A DNA stretch of 10,938 nt from Sulfurovum sp. (GCA_015490315.1 WFYB01000203.1:1-10938); one strand, 5' to 3'; shown: positions 1-6,699, numbered from the stretch's first letter. Numbers and translations: made by a program. Notes: generated by a model not told the origin, from the sequence alone.

Positions 1-462
1 ATAGTTGACCGTCATGATCGGCAGCTTGGATTTCATCGCCAATGCGAGTGCGCCCGGACTGATCTGATGCCTTGGGCCTCTTGGTCCATCAGGTGTCACC
101 AAAAGATCATCACCTTTTTTCAGAGCACGAAAGGCTTCCAAAAGTACCTGCTTCGCACCTCTGCTGCTCGACCCGCGCAGTGCCTTGATCCCAAAGTATC
201 CCAAAATATTTGCGATGATCTCCCCATCGAAGTGTCTCGATATGATACCTGATGCAGATTGACTTTTATGAAAATGGCGATATGCCTGTGGAGAGCAGAG
301 AAGCTCTCCATGCCAACAGACCACCACACACTGCCCTTCGGGTATGCTGCCTTCAATATGAAATCTTTTGGAAGAGGTGTACCAGTAGAAACGCATAAGC
401 GCATAGCCCAGCGGAGGGAGCAGAAAAGTGCCTATTGAGCGGAATATCTGCTTGGATCCCAT
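1..462 (-). CDS. Lysophospholipid acyltransferase family protein (DUF374/COG2121-like), 3' end outside window
   Basis: I translated this by hand: an open frame of 154 codons from an ATG at 462 runs off the left edge, so the C-terminus is missing. Visible features are a hydrophobic N-terminus (residues about 8-26), the WHGE motif (50-53), ISRHFDGE (74-81), the basic segment RGSSSRGAKQ (97-106) and TPDGPRGPR (123-131). This combination is typical of the DUF374 branch of the LPLAT superfamily. Such proteins are thought to transfer acyl chains to lipid substrates at the inner membrane; the substrate here is unknown. The canonical HX4D acyltransferase motif is not obvious, as His51 is followed five residues later by Cys, which seems usual for this branch. 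The ATG lies one base after the miaB stop, so the two are surely co-transcribed. From memory, C. jejuni has the same order (Cj0457c next to miaB). Confidence 0.85.
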   Translation of the reverse strand, partial: MGSKQIFRSIGTFLLPPLGYALMRFYWYTSSKRFHIEGSIPEGQCVVVCWHGELLCSPQAYRHFHKSQSASGIISRHFDGEIIANILGYFGIKALRGSSSRGAKQVLLEAFRALKKGDDLLVTPDGPRGPRHQISPGALALAMKSKLPIMTVNY

Positions 463-463
463 T

Positions 464-1765
464 TTAGCACACTACGCCCTCAAGCGCACCCCGTGACGCT
501 TTGGTCACCTTGACATCTACGATCTTGCCCAACAGCTCTTCGCTACCTTTGACAAAAAAGAGTTTGCCGTCATCACTTCTGCCCGAGACTCTGCCACCGG
601 GCTTGAGCTCGTCGAAATAGACCTTGTGTATCTTGCCAAGCTGCGCATCCATCACTTCATCGAGGATCTCGGTATGGCGGGACTGCAATCTTGTGAGGCG
701 CTCACCTGCCACTTTCTCATCGACCTGATTGGCAAAATCGGCTGCTTCGGTATGGGGTCTTGGAGAGTACTTGAAGGAGAACATCTGCTCAAAACGTACC
801 TGCTCGAGCACATCCATCGTATCTTCAAAATCCGCATCACTCTCTCCGGGGAAACCGACAATCACATCGGTGCTGATGGTCGCTTCAGGACAGAGTGTAC
901 GGATCTTTTCACAACGGTTGAGAAACCACTCTTTGCTGTAGCCGCGTTTCATCTCTTTGAGAATACGGGTCGAGCCGCTCTGCAGAGGGACATGGATCTG
1001 TTTGCATATCTTGGGATTGGAAGCAAACTCCTCAAGAAAAGCATCATCCATATGTAAGGGGTGCGGCGACTGAAACCGTATGCGCTCCAAGCCCTCGATC
1101 TGTGATATCTTACGCAAAAGCCCGGTGAAGTCGATCTTCTCCTCCACCGCACCAAAACGTCTGCCGTAGTTGTTGACATTCTGTCCGAGTAGCATCACCT
1201 CTTTGGCACCGCTTTGGACTGCTTTGGTGATCTCCTGAACGATCAGATCGGAAGGTATCGAGATCTCTTCACCTCGTGTTGCCGGAACGATACAGAAGGT
1301 ACACGACTTGTCGCATCCGATAGAGATATTGACCATCGCTTTGTAGGGGTTGCTGCGATACTCTCCGAAGGCATAGCTGCTCTCATCATAGTCTGTGCTC
1401 ACTTCTACCGCATGTTTTTTGTCTACCACCTGATTGATCTTGGAGACATTACGCGCCCCAAGGACAAAATCTACAGAGGGTGCACGCTTGATGATCTCTT
1501 CACCCAGATGCGATGCAGTACAGCCGGCGACACCGATCTTGGCTCCGGGCTTTTTCTTTTTGTTGAAGACACCGATCTCGGAGAAAAGTTTGGCGACAGG
1601 TTTCTCCCTGACCGAACAGGTATTGATAATGATAAGGTCTGCTTCTGAAAGGTTGTCGGTAAGTTCGTAGGGTTCTTGCTTGTTAAGTTCCGCGATCATA
1701 TGTTCACTGTCGCGGACATTCATCGCACAGCCGAGTGTTTCGATAAACAGTTTTTTGCTACTCAA
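464..1765 (-). CDS. miaB: tRNA-2-methylthio-N6-dimethylallyladenosine synthase MiaB
   Basis: This radical-SAM methylthiotransferase adds the 2-methylthio group to i6A37 of tRNAs reading UNN codons, using two 4Fe-4S clusters and S-adenosylmethionine. The 433 residues show the full architecture. The N-terminal UPF0004 domain has its three cluster cysteines at Cys13 (ETLGCAMN), Cys50 (INTCSVRE) and Cys82 (VAGCTAS). The radical-SAM CxxxCxxC motif is at 151-158 (GCDKSCTFC), followed by GEEISIPSD and LGQNVNNYG, and a C-terminal TRAM domain spans about 370-433. Length matches the family. The start is TTG: the frame is closed by a TAG at 1795-1793 and contains no ATG or GTG between that stop and 1765. 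An AGAGG lies 4 bases upstream of the TTG. It follows the HP0268-like gene by 27 bases and precedes the acyltransferase by one base. Confidence 0.97.
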   Translation of the reverse strand: MSSKKLFIETLGCAMNVRDSEHMIAELNKQEPYELTDNLSEADLIIINTCSVREKPVAKLFSEIGVFNKKKKPGAKIGVAGCTASHLGEEIIKRAPSVDFVLGARNVSKINQVVDKKHAVEVSTDYDESSYAFGEYRSNPYKAMVNISIGCDKSCTFCIVPATRGEEISIPSDLIVQEITKAVQSGAKEVMLLGQNVNNYGRRFGAVEEKIDFTGLLRKISQIEGLERIRFQSPHPLHMDDAFLEEFASNPKICKQIHVPLQSGSTRILKEMKRGYSKEWFLNRCEKIRTLCPEATISTDVIVGFPGESDADFEDTMDVLEQVRFEQMFSFKYSPRPHTEAADFANQVDEKVAGERLTRLQSRHTEILDEVMDAQLGKIHKVYFDELKPGGRVSGRSDDGKLFFVKGSEELLGKIVDVKVTKASRGALEGVVC

Positions 1766-1792
1766 TATGCCTCTTTGTCTACAGTTTCTGCA

Positions 1793-2032
1793 CTATGCGA
1801 TAATGTGAACTTCATAGATATATTCGTTGTCATCCAGACCATATTTGACCTCTCTCATATAGACAGAATAGCCCTTCTCTTCAAAATACTCGATCAGCTC
1901 TTTGAGCTCTTTGTGTGAATTGTCCTTGTCAAAATAAAATATAGATTTGTTCGCCAATTCCTCTTCGATCTTCTTTAGTTCAATACTCTTTGGCTTTGCT
2001 TTCAGGGTGGTTCTGGCAAGTTTCAATTTCAT
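1793..2032 (-). CDS. HP0268 family small protein, putative Smr-like nuclease
   Basis: This 79-residue, highly charged protein has no signal peptide or membrane segment. The central FYFDKDNSHKELKELIEYF (about 32-50) and the following EEKGYSVYMREVKYGLDDNEYIYEVHII resemble, from memory, H. pylori HP0268, which occupies the same place beside miaB. The HP0268 structure has an Smr-like fold, and DNA-nicking and purine-specific RNase activities were reported for it. Whether this copy is a nuclease is inference from that resemblance. The Asp/His/Lys-rich FDKDNSHK stretch is the obvious candidate for an active site. The start ATG at 2032 has a good ribosome binding site, AAGGA, about 8 bases upstream. 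It is the first gene of the minus-strand operon and diverges from nusA. Confidence 0.85.
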   Translation of the reverse strand: MKLKLARTTLKAKPKSIELKKIEEELANKSIFYFDKDNSHKELKELIEYFEEKGYSVYMREVKYGLDDNEYIYEVHIIA

Positions 2033-2066
2033 CTATATTTCCTTAAATCTTATTCGTTTACATAGT

Positions 2067-2102
2067 TGCATCCATTATACTTTATTTTCAGTAAAGGTTT
2101 GG
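2067..2102 (-). promoter_or_regulatory. Promoter of the HP0268-like/miaB/acyltransferase operon
   Basis: A perfect -10 box TATAAT reads on the minus strand at 2079-2074, about 42 bases upstream of the ATG at 2032. No good -35 hexamer is seen at 16-18 bases; the upstream DNA is AT-rich, as is common for Campylobacterota sigma-70 promoters, which rely weakly on -35 boxes. The transcription start would fall near 2067. Confidence 0.55.
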
Positions 2103-2120
2103 TTAGCTATAATACTCTTC
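2085..2120 (+). promoter_or_regulatory. nusA promoter
   Basis: A perfect -10 box TATAAT at 2108-2113 is preceded by GC, fitting the gnTAnAAT pattern common in Campylobacterota. A 4-of-6 match to the -35 consensus (TTTTCA) lies at 2085-2090, with 17 bases spacing. A start near 2120 would give nusA a leader of about 90 bases. The rest of this 176-base intergenic stretch (2033-2208) holds only the divergent promoter and the two ribosome binding sites. Confidence 0.6.
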
Positions 2121-2208
2121 TTCAAAAACACCACTTCCCAAGTCGTCATCACAATGTTATGTTACCTCTTGTAGCGGTAGATTTTGAAAAAATATAGAGG
2201 ATTGATAC

Positions 2209-3372
2209 ATGGAAAAAATACTTGATATTATCGAAGCAATAGCACATGAGAAGAATATATCACGAGAGAGTGCCATCGAAGCGTTCAAAGAGGCACTGGT
2301 CAACACTGCCAAAAGATTGACATCAGAAACATCAGCGTTTGATGTCAAGATCGATGAAGATACCAAAACCTACAGTGTCAACAAGGTCATCACTGTCGTA
2401 CCCGACGATGATGAGCGGCTGATGGCAGAAGTAGGCAGAGAGCCCAATATCAAAAAGGTACCTTCAGATGCCTATATCCCGCTCAGTGAGGCTAAAGAGT
2501 TTGATGAATCCCTCGAAGTCGGGGATCAGCTCACCGAAGAGTTTGTCCTCGAGGATTACGGCAGAACAGCTTCTGCCAACCTCTTCAAAGAGCTTGAGTA
2601 CCATATCCAGAGACGTATCGAACAGGATCTCTTTGAGAAGTATAAAGAGAAGGTAGGTACCGTCATGCTCGGCACTGTCAACCGTGTCGATGCGGAGGAT
2701 AACACCCATGTCGAGATAGGGGAACTCAAAGGTATCATGAGTCAGAGAAACCGTATCAAAGGTGAGAAGTTCAAACGTGGGGATACCCTCCGTGCACTAC
2801 TGCGCTATGTCAGTGTCGACCCTCAACATGGACTCTTTCTGGAGCTGACACGCACCTCACCGAAGTTTCTTGAAGCGCTGATGGCAAACGAAGTGCCTGA
2901 GATCGCTGACGGTGTCGTAGAGATCGTAAACGCTGCGAGAATCCCGGGAGAGCGTGCAAAGATCGCCCTCAAAACGGAACAGATGAATGTCGACCCTATC
3001 GGTGCAGCTGTCGGTGTCAAGGGTGTACGTATCAATGCGGTAAGCCACGAGCTTAACGGAGAGAATATTGACTGTATCGAATACTCTCCGATTCCTGAGA
3101 TCTACATCACCAGAGCACTTTCTCCTGCGATCACACAGAGCATCAAGGTCGATAAAGATGAGAAGAAAGCAACGATCAACATCACAGGAGACCAGAAAGC
3201 CAAGGCGATCGGTAAAAGCGGTATCAACATCCGTCTTGCTTCGATGCTTACAGGCTATACGATAGAACTCAATGAAGTAGAGGGCGTAACAGAAAGACAA
3301 CCTGAAAATGCAGGTCAAACAGAAGTAGAAAAAACCACAGATACCAGCGCATTGGAAGATCTGTTTAAATAA
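2209..3372 (+). CDS. nusA: Transcription termination/antitermination factor NusA
   Basis: NusA binds RNA polymerase and nascent RNA and modulates pausing, termination and rRNA antitermination. The 387 residues show an N-terminal polymerase-binding domain (about 1-130, starting MEKILDIIEAIAHEK), an S1 domain (about 148-215), KH1 (about 222-290, with the GVKG loop at 269-272 inside VDPIGAAVGVKGVRI) and KH2 (about 295-355, with the GKSG loop at 335-338). It lacks the C-terminal acidic repeats found in E. coli NusA and ends in a short tail, ALEDLFK, as expected in this phylum. The ATG has AGAGG 8 bases upstream. It stands alone in its orientation, without the rimP-nusA-infB arrangement of many bacteria. 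From memory, C. jejuni also has nusA divergent from the miaB group. Confidence 0.97.
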   Translation: MEKILDIIEAIAHEKNISRESAIEAFKEALVNTAKRLTSETSAFDVKIDEDTKTYSVNKVITVVPDDDERLMAEVGREPNIKKVPSDAYIPLSEAKEFDESLEVGDQLTEEFVLEDYGRTASANLFKELEYHIQRRIEQDLFEKYKEKVGTVMLGTVNRVDAEDNTHVEIGELKGIMSQRNRIKGEKFKRGDTLRALLRYVSVDPQHGLFLELTRTSPKFLEALMANEVPEIADGVVEIVNAARIPGERAKIALKTEQMNVDPIGAAVGVKGVRINAVSHELNGENIDCIEYSPIPEIYITRALSPAITQSIKVDKDEKKATINITGDQKAKAIGKSGINIRLASMLTGYTIELNEVEGVTERQPENAGQTEVEKTTDTSALEDLFK

Positions 3373-3408
3373 TAGCGGAACGATTTTCCCATCAATCAAA
3401 CACCCCGT

Positions 3409-3434
3409 AGGGGTACCCCTCGTGGGTACCCACG
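3409..3434. repeat. Two abutting perfect palindromes sharing the core GGGTACCC
   Basis: AGGGGTACCCCT (3409-3420) is a perfect 12-base palindrome and is followed without a gap by CGTGGGTACCCACG (3421-3434), a perfect 14-base palindrome. Together they form the left end module of the fold-back element. They lie 36 bases after the nusA stop and could act as a hairpin in the nusA 3' end, but no T-run follows, so this is not a canonical intrinsic terminator for nusA. Confidence 0.8.
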
Positions 3435-3473
3435 CTCAACAGAGCAAATATCTATACAAAATATTACTCGATT

Positions 3474-3496
3474 CTTAAACCCAAATCTCGAAATAG
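3474..3496 (+). repeat. Left inverted arm of the fold-back element
   Basis: AACCCAAATCTCGAAATAG (3478-3496) is the inverted counterpart of 3704-3722, with one mismatch in 19 positions. Beyond a further mismatch (3477 against 3723), 3474-3476 also pair with 3724-3726. The one mismatch inside the arm becomes a G-U pair in minus-strand RNA. Confidence 0.85.
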
Positions 3497-3566
3497 GATT
3501 CTTGCAAACTGTGCAATGCTAGTGTTTAGGGAGTTTGTATCGTATCTGAGGCGCACCTAAAGGGGA

Positions 3567-3608
3567 GGAGCGTAAAATAAAAGCAAACTGCTTTGCTTTT
3601 GTAGCTCC
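3567..3608. other. Central hairpin of the fold-back element
   Basis: AAAAGCAAA (3579-3587) and TTTGCTTTT (3592-3600) form a perfect 9-base stem around the loop CTGC. Outside it, GGAGC (3567-3571) pairs with GCTCC (3604-3608) across a short internal loop. In the plus direction the stem ends in four Ts, so a weak terminator for nusA read-through is possible, but the stem is AT-rich. Confidence 0.7.
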
Positions 3609-3703
3609 ACACGACGCTGCGTATATACCGAAGGTATAGCAGACGTCCGAGTAAATATTATACGGACTCCATGAATACGATGATTGTGCAGAGTGCCGAA
3701 TTT

Positions 3704-3726
3704 CTATTTCGAGATTCGGGTTAAAG
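3704..3726 (-). repeat. Right inverted arm of the fold-back element
   Basis: Reads on the minus strand as AACCCGAATCTCGAAATAG (3722-3704) and mirrors the left arm at 3478-3496. It abuts the right end module directly. At the left end, by contrast, about 40 bases separate the palindrome module from the arm. Confidence 0.85.
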
Positions 3727-3748
3727 GGCAACCACAAGGGATTGCCCC
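3723..3748 (-). terminator. Hairpin after tpiA, possible terminator and right end module of the fold-back element
   Basis: Seven bases after the tpiA stop the minus strand reads GGGGCAATCCC, a short TTGT, then GGTTGCCC and TTT. GGGCAA pairs with TTGCCC (3742-3747 with 3726-3731) and CC with GG inside. A GC-rich stem followed by three Ts suits a modest intrinsic terminator for gap-pgk-tpiA, but the T-run is short and the sequence also belongs to the repeat element. Confidence 0.45.
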
Positions 3749-3754
3749 TACGCA

Positions 3755-4444
3755 TTAACCAAGGATCATTGTAGCAAAGTTCTTGGCATCCAGTGCAGCA
3801 GAACCTATCAGGACACCATCTACTCCTCTGATAGAAGTTATCTCCTTGATATTCTCAGGCTTGACACTGCCACCGTAAAGCAAAGGCTTCTGAATGGTCT
3901 TTTTGAGTCCTTCATGGGTTGTAGCGATCTCCTCTACAGTTGCCGATCGCCCTGTACCGATCGCCCAGATCGGTTCATAGGCTACGATCAGTTTCTCATA
4001 AGAGGTATCGATCCCTTCAAACTGCGAGAGAAGATAGGTCATCACCGCTTCATCTCCCTGTTGGCGTATATGCAATGGCTCTCCGATACAGTAGAGGATC
4101 TCAAAACCGTTCTCTTTGAAATAGGCAAACTTTTCAGCCACAAACGACTGTGACTCTCCCAGCAGCTGACGCCGCTCACTGTGCCCTATCAAAATCGTCC
4201 TAATCCCAAACTCCTCAAGCTGTGCTGTACCTATCTCTCCGGTATAGGCACCCTCTTTCGCAGGATAGGCATTCTGAGCCCCGAGTGTGAAGTCACCCTC
4301 ATAGTGATCATAAGCAGTTGCCGGAGGAAAAACAATCACCCTGTCATCCGCATTTTTGCCTGCCAATGCTTCCTGTAACGCTTCAAGATAGGCTTTGGTG
4401 CTTGCTCTGGTATGGTTCATTTTGAAGTTGGCGGCATATATCAT
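3755..4444 (-). CDS. tpiA: Triose-phosphate isomerase
   Basis: It interconverts dihydroxyacetone phosphate and glyceraldehyde-3-phosphate in the cytoplasm. The catalytic residues are all visible: Lys8 in NFKMN (6-10), His88 in ILIGHSERR (84-92) and Glu157 in AYEPIWAIGTGRSA (155-168), which includes the flexible loop 6. The C-terminal phosphate-binding stretches LLYGGSV and GVLIGSAAL are present. At 229 residues it is shorter than the usual 250 or so, as I recall for this phylum. The ATG lies 8 bases after the pgk stop; its ribosome binding site AAGGA overlaps that stop codon, which suggests translational coupling. It is the last gene of the gap-pgk-tpiA operon. Confidence 0.97.
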   Translation of the reverse strand: MIYAANFKMNHTRASTKAYLEALQEALAGKNADDRVIVFPPATAYDHYEGDFTLGAQNAYPAKEGAYTGEIGTAQLEEFGIRTILIGHSERRQLLGESQSFVAEKFAYFKENGFEILYCIGEPLHIRQQGDEAVMTYLLSQFEGIDTSYEKLIVAYEPIWAIGTGRSATVEEIATTHEGLKKTIQKPLLYGGSVKPENIKEITSIRGVDGVLIGSAALDAKNFATMILG

Positions 4445-4452
4445 CTCTATCC

Positions 4453-5646
4453 TTAGGCTTGCAGGGCTACTACACCGGGGAGTCTCTCGCCCTCAAGCAG
4501 CTTCAAGCTCGCCCCTCCGCCGGTACTGACAAAAGTCATCTCATCGATATCACCCGCACGGTTAACAACATCAGCGGTATCCCCGCCTCCGACGACAGTG
4601 GTAGCATGTGTCTGTGCGATGATGTTGGACATCATGGTACTCCCCTTGGAGTATCTATCCATCTCATAGACTCCCATAGGACCGTTCCAGATGATCGTCT
4701 TGGCATCGTTGAGTGCTTCTCTGAAGAGGCGGATAGATGCCGGTCCGATATCCAGACCCATCCATCCCTCCGGGATCTCCTGAACAGGCAGATATTTCAC
4801 AGTCGTATTCTCTGAAAATTCCGCTGCAGCGACCACATCTACAGGGAGATAAAACTTCACCCCACGCGCTTTGGCTTTTTGCATGATCTCCTCTGCTTCT
4901 GCAAGGAGGTCATCCTCTACCAGAGAGTTACCCACTTCATACCCTAAAGCTTTGAGAAATGTAAACGCCATTCCTCCACCGATGATGATCTTGTCAACTT
5001 TGTCAACCAGTTTGATCATCGCCTGAAGCTTGCCTGAAACTTTTGAGCCTCCTACTACTGCCACAAAAGGACGGATAGGCTCTTCAAGCATCTTGGAGAA
5101 AAAGTTGATCTCTTTTGCCATCAAAAAACCTGCCGCTTTATGCTCTTGATCAAAATATCGTGTGATCGCATCGATAGAGGCATGTTTACGGTGACAGGCA
5201 CCGAATGCATCATTGATATAGACATCGGCAAAGGATGCCAATTCCTTGGCAAAAGATTCATCGTTACTTGTCTCTCCCGCTTCATAACGCAGGTTCTCCA
5301 GCAGAAGGATATCGCCGCTTTCGAGGCTGGCAGCTTTGCTTTTGGCATCCTCTCCGACCACATCTTCTGCCATCAAAATTTCGTTTTTGATCTTCAGCAG
5401 CGTATGAAGTCTTTTGGCAACAGGCTTTAGAGAAAAACGCTCCTCATACTTGCCCGGCTGGGGTCGTTCATAGTGGGAAGCAAGCACGATCTTGCACTCT
5501 CTGTCGATGCAATAGCGTATCGTTGCCAGTGCTTCCCTGATGCGACGATCATCAGTGATATTGCCAAACTCATCTTTAGGCACATTGAAATCACAGCGGA
5601 TAAATACACGTTTTCCGTCAATATCCAGATCTTTGATTGTTTTCAT
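4453..5646 (-). CDS. pgk: Phosphoglycerate kinase
   Basis: It catalyses reversible phosphate transfer between 1,3-bisphosphoglycerate and ADP. The 397 residues match the family length. Visible motifs are RCDFNVP (17-23), the substrate-binding SHYERP (57-62, where many homologues have SHLGRP), NDAFGACHRKHAS (145-157), GGSKVSGKL (199-207), WNGPMGVYE (320-328), the nucleotide-binding GGGDTADVV (353-361) and STGGGASLKLLEG (374-386). The ATG has AGGA 8 bases upstream and lies 10 bases after the gap stop, so gap, pgk and tpiA form one transcription unit. The SHYERP variant is conservative in the catalytic His and Arg; I attach no functional meaning to it. Confidence 0.97.
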   Translation of the reverse strand: MKTIKDLDIDGKRVFIRCDFNVPKDEFGNITDDRRIREALATIRYCIDRECKIVLASHYERPQPGKYEERFSLKPVAKRLHTLLKIKNEILMAEDVVGEDAKSKAASLESGDILLLENLRYEAGETSNDESFAKELASFADVYINDAFGACHRKHASIDAITRYFDQEHKAAGFLMAKEINFFSKMLEEPIRPFVAVVGGSKVSGKLQAMIKLVDKVDKIIIGGGMAFTFLKALGYEVGNSLVEDDLLAEAEEIMQKAKARGVKFYLPVDVVAAAEFSENTTVKYLPVQEIPEGWMGLDIGPASIRLFREALNDAKTIIWNGPMGVYEMDRYSKGSTMMSNIIAQTHATTVVGGGDTADVVNRAGDIDEMTFVSTGGGASLKLLEGERLPGVVALQA

Positions 5647-5656
5647 TCGCCCCGTC

Positions 5657-6652
5657 CTACTTTTTGCTTACCAGAACAGCCATATCGACCAAACGGCAAG
5701 AGTAACCCCACTCATTGTCATACCACGAAAGCACCTTGACCATATTGTCACCGATTACCTGAATCGTATCGAGCGGCACAACTGTGCTGAGCTCTTCCCC
5801 TACAAAATCCTGAGAGACACGGTACTCTTCATCGATACCGAGAATACCCTTGTGCGAACTTTCACTTGCACGCTTGAACGCCTCCTTGACCTCATCAAGT
5901 GTGACAGCTTTATTCAGTGTGACCGTCAGATCCACCATCGAGACATCCGGTGTTGGTACGCGGATCGCCTGACCGTTCAGCTTGCCTTCAAGGGACGGAA
6001 GTACTTTGGAGATCGCTTTGGCTGCACCGGTTGTTGTCGGTACAAGATTGGTCGCACCGGCACGTCCTTTGCGCGGATCTTTTTTGTGTTTGGCATCCAA
6101 GATAGGTTGCGAGGAGGTATAGGAGTGGATCGTTGTCATCAGCCCCTTCTCTATCCCAAAGGCATCATCGAGCACTTTGGCTACCGGAGCAAGCCCATTG
6201 GTCGTACAGCTGGCATTGGAGACCACCGCTTCACCCGCATAGCTCTGTTCATTCGCTCCAATGACAAAGGTAGCCGTATCATCCTTCGCAGGTGCAGAGA
6301 AGACCACCTTGGCAATCCCGTTGTCCAGATAGGGCTGTACACTCTCTTTGGTCAGGAAGGCTCCGGTACACTCCAGCACCACCTCTGCGCCGGTAGAAGC
6401 AAAATCGATCTTGCCCAGTTCACGCTCCGCAAAGATCTTCGCCCGGTCTTTGCCTATCGCGAGATAGCCATCTTTGACAGTCACATCATTGCGTGTACCG
6501 TGTACAGAGTCATATTTGAGCTGGTACTCAAGCATCTCTTCGCTTGCACTTGCATTGACAGCGACAAGTTCGATATCCTCTCTGTCAGCGATGATGCGTG
6601 CCACACATCTGCCGATCCTGCCCAATCCGTTGATCGCTACTTTTACAGCCAT
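5657..6652 (-). CDS. gap: Glyceraldehyde-3-phosphate dehydrogenase, type I, predicted NADP-preferring
   Basis: It interconverts glyceraldehyde-3-phosphate and 1,3-bisphosphoglycerate. The 331 residues show the Rossmann motif NGLGRIGR (8-15), catalytic Cys149 in SNASCTTN (145-152), His176 in TTIHSYT (173-179), TTTGAAKA (206-213) and YDNEWGYS near the end. The residue that contacts the NAD ribose, normally Asp in a VAINDL-like motif, is Ala34 here (VAVNAS, 31-35). The Leu-Pro pair normally at 187-188 is Ala-Lys. As I recall, Bacillus subtilis GapB, the NADP-dependent gluconeogenic enzyme, has the same NAS motif, and chloroplast NADPH-using enzymes have Ala-Ser at 187-188. NADP preference is therefore inferred, not shown. 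The ATG has AAGGG 6 bases upstream. First gene of gap-pgk-tpiA and divergent from nadD. Confidence 0.96.
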   Translation of the reverse strand: MAVKVAINGLGRIGRCVARIIADREDIELVAVNASASEEMLEYQLKYDSVHGTRNDVTVKDGYLAIGKDRAKIFAERELGKIDFASTGAEVVLECTGAFLTKESVQPYLDNGIAKVVFSAPAKDDTATFVIGANEQSYAGEAVVSNASCTTNGLAPVAKVLDDAFGIEKGLMTTIHSYTSSQPILDAKHKKDPRKGRAGATNLVPTTTGAAKAISKVLPSLEGKLNGQAIRVPTPDVSMVDLTVTLNKAVTLDEVKEAFKRASESSHKGILGIDEEYRVSQDFVGEELSTVVPLDTIQVIGDNMVKVLSWYDNEWGYSCRLVDMAVLVSKK

Positions 6653-6683
6653 TGTATACCCTTAGTGTTTATTAGTGAAACTA

Positions 6684-6699
6684 TGCTAAAATTGTGCAA
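6684..6699 (+). promoter_or_regulatory. nadD-rsfS promoter with extended -10
   Basis: TGC followed by TAAAAT (6684-6692) is an extended -10 element fitting the Campylobacterota gnTAnAAT pattern. No clear -35 hexamer is present, as often with extended -10 promoters. A start near 6699 leaves about 25 bases before the nadD TTG. Confidence 0.5.

Larger units (their letters stand above)
3404..3752. repeat. Nested inverted-repeat (fold-back, MITE-like) element filling the nusA-tpiA intergenic region
   Basis: This stretch of about 350 bases contains no credible gene. It is arranged symmetrically around about 3600. The outer modules both start with CGTAGGGG and form short hairpins: 3406-3434 on the plus strand and 3752-3726 on the minus strand. 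Inside them are near-identical inverted arms (3474-3496 and 3704-3726), then weaker arm similarity to about 3545 and from about 3650. At the centre is a strong stem (3567-3608) with a side hairpin on its right (3617-3642: CTGC paired with GCAG, then TATACC, loop GAA, GGTATA). There is no transposase, so it would be non-autonomous or a dead remnant. Target-site duplications were not identified. It could instead be a structured transcript extending from tpiA. Confidence 0.65.

Noticed and set aside
1..462. Broken acyltransferase because no HX4D motif is seen
   Set aside because: The DUF374-type motifs WHGE, SRHFDGE and TPDGPRGPR are intact. The missing C-terminus is due to the window edge, not a frameshift.
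2857..3399. A 180-codon minus-strand open frame antisense to nusA
   Set aside because: It overlaps the conserved S1/KH coding region of nusA, and its Cys- and Asp-rich translation resembles a shadow frame.
3404..3752. CRISPR array or integron cassette site
   Set aside because: The repeats are inverted and differ in sequence; there are no regularly spaced direct repeats, no cas genes and no integrase.
3519..3755. A 78-codon open frame on the minus strand whose ATG overlaps the tpiA stop
   Set aside because: It lies entirely inside the nested inverted repeats, has no domain or ribosome binding site of its own, and its length is explained by the repeat sequence staying open by chance. The coupled start is the only point in its favour.
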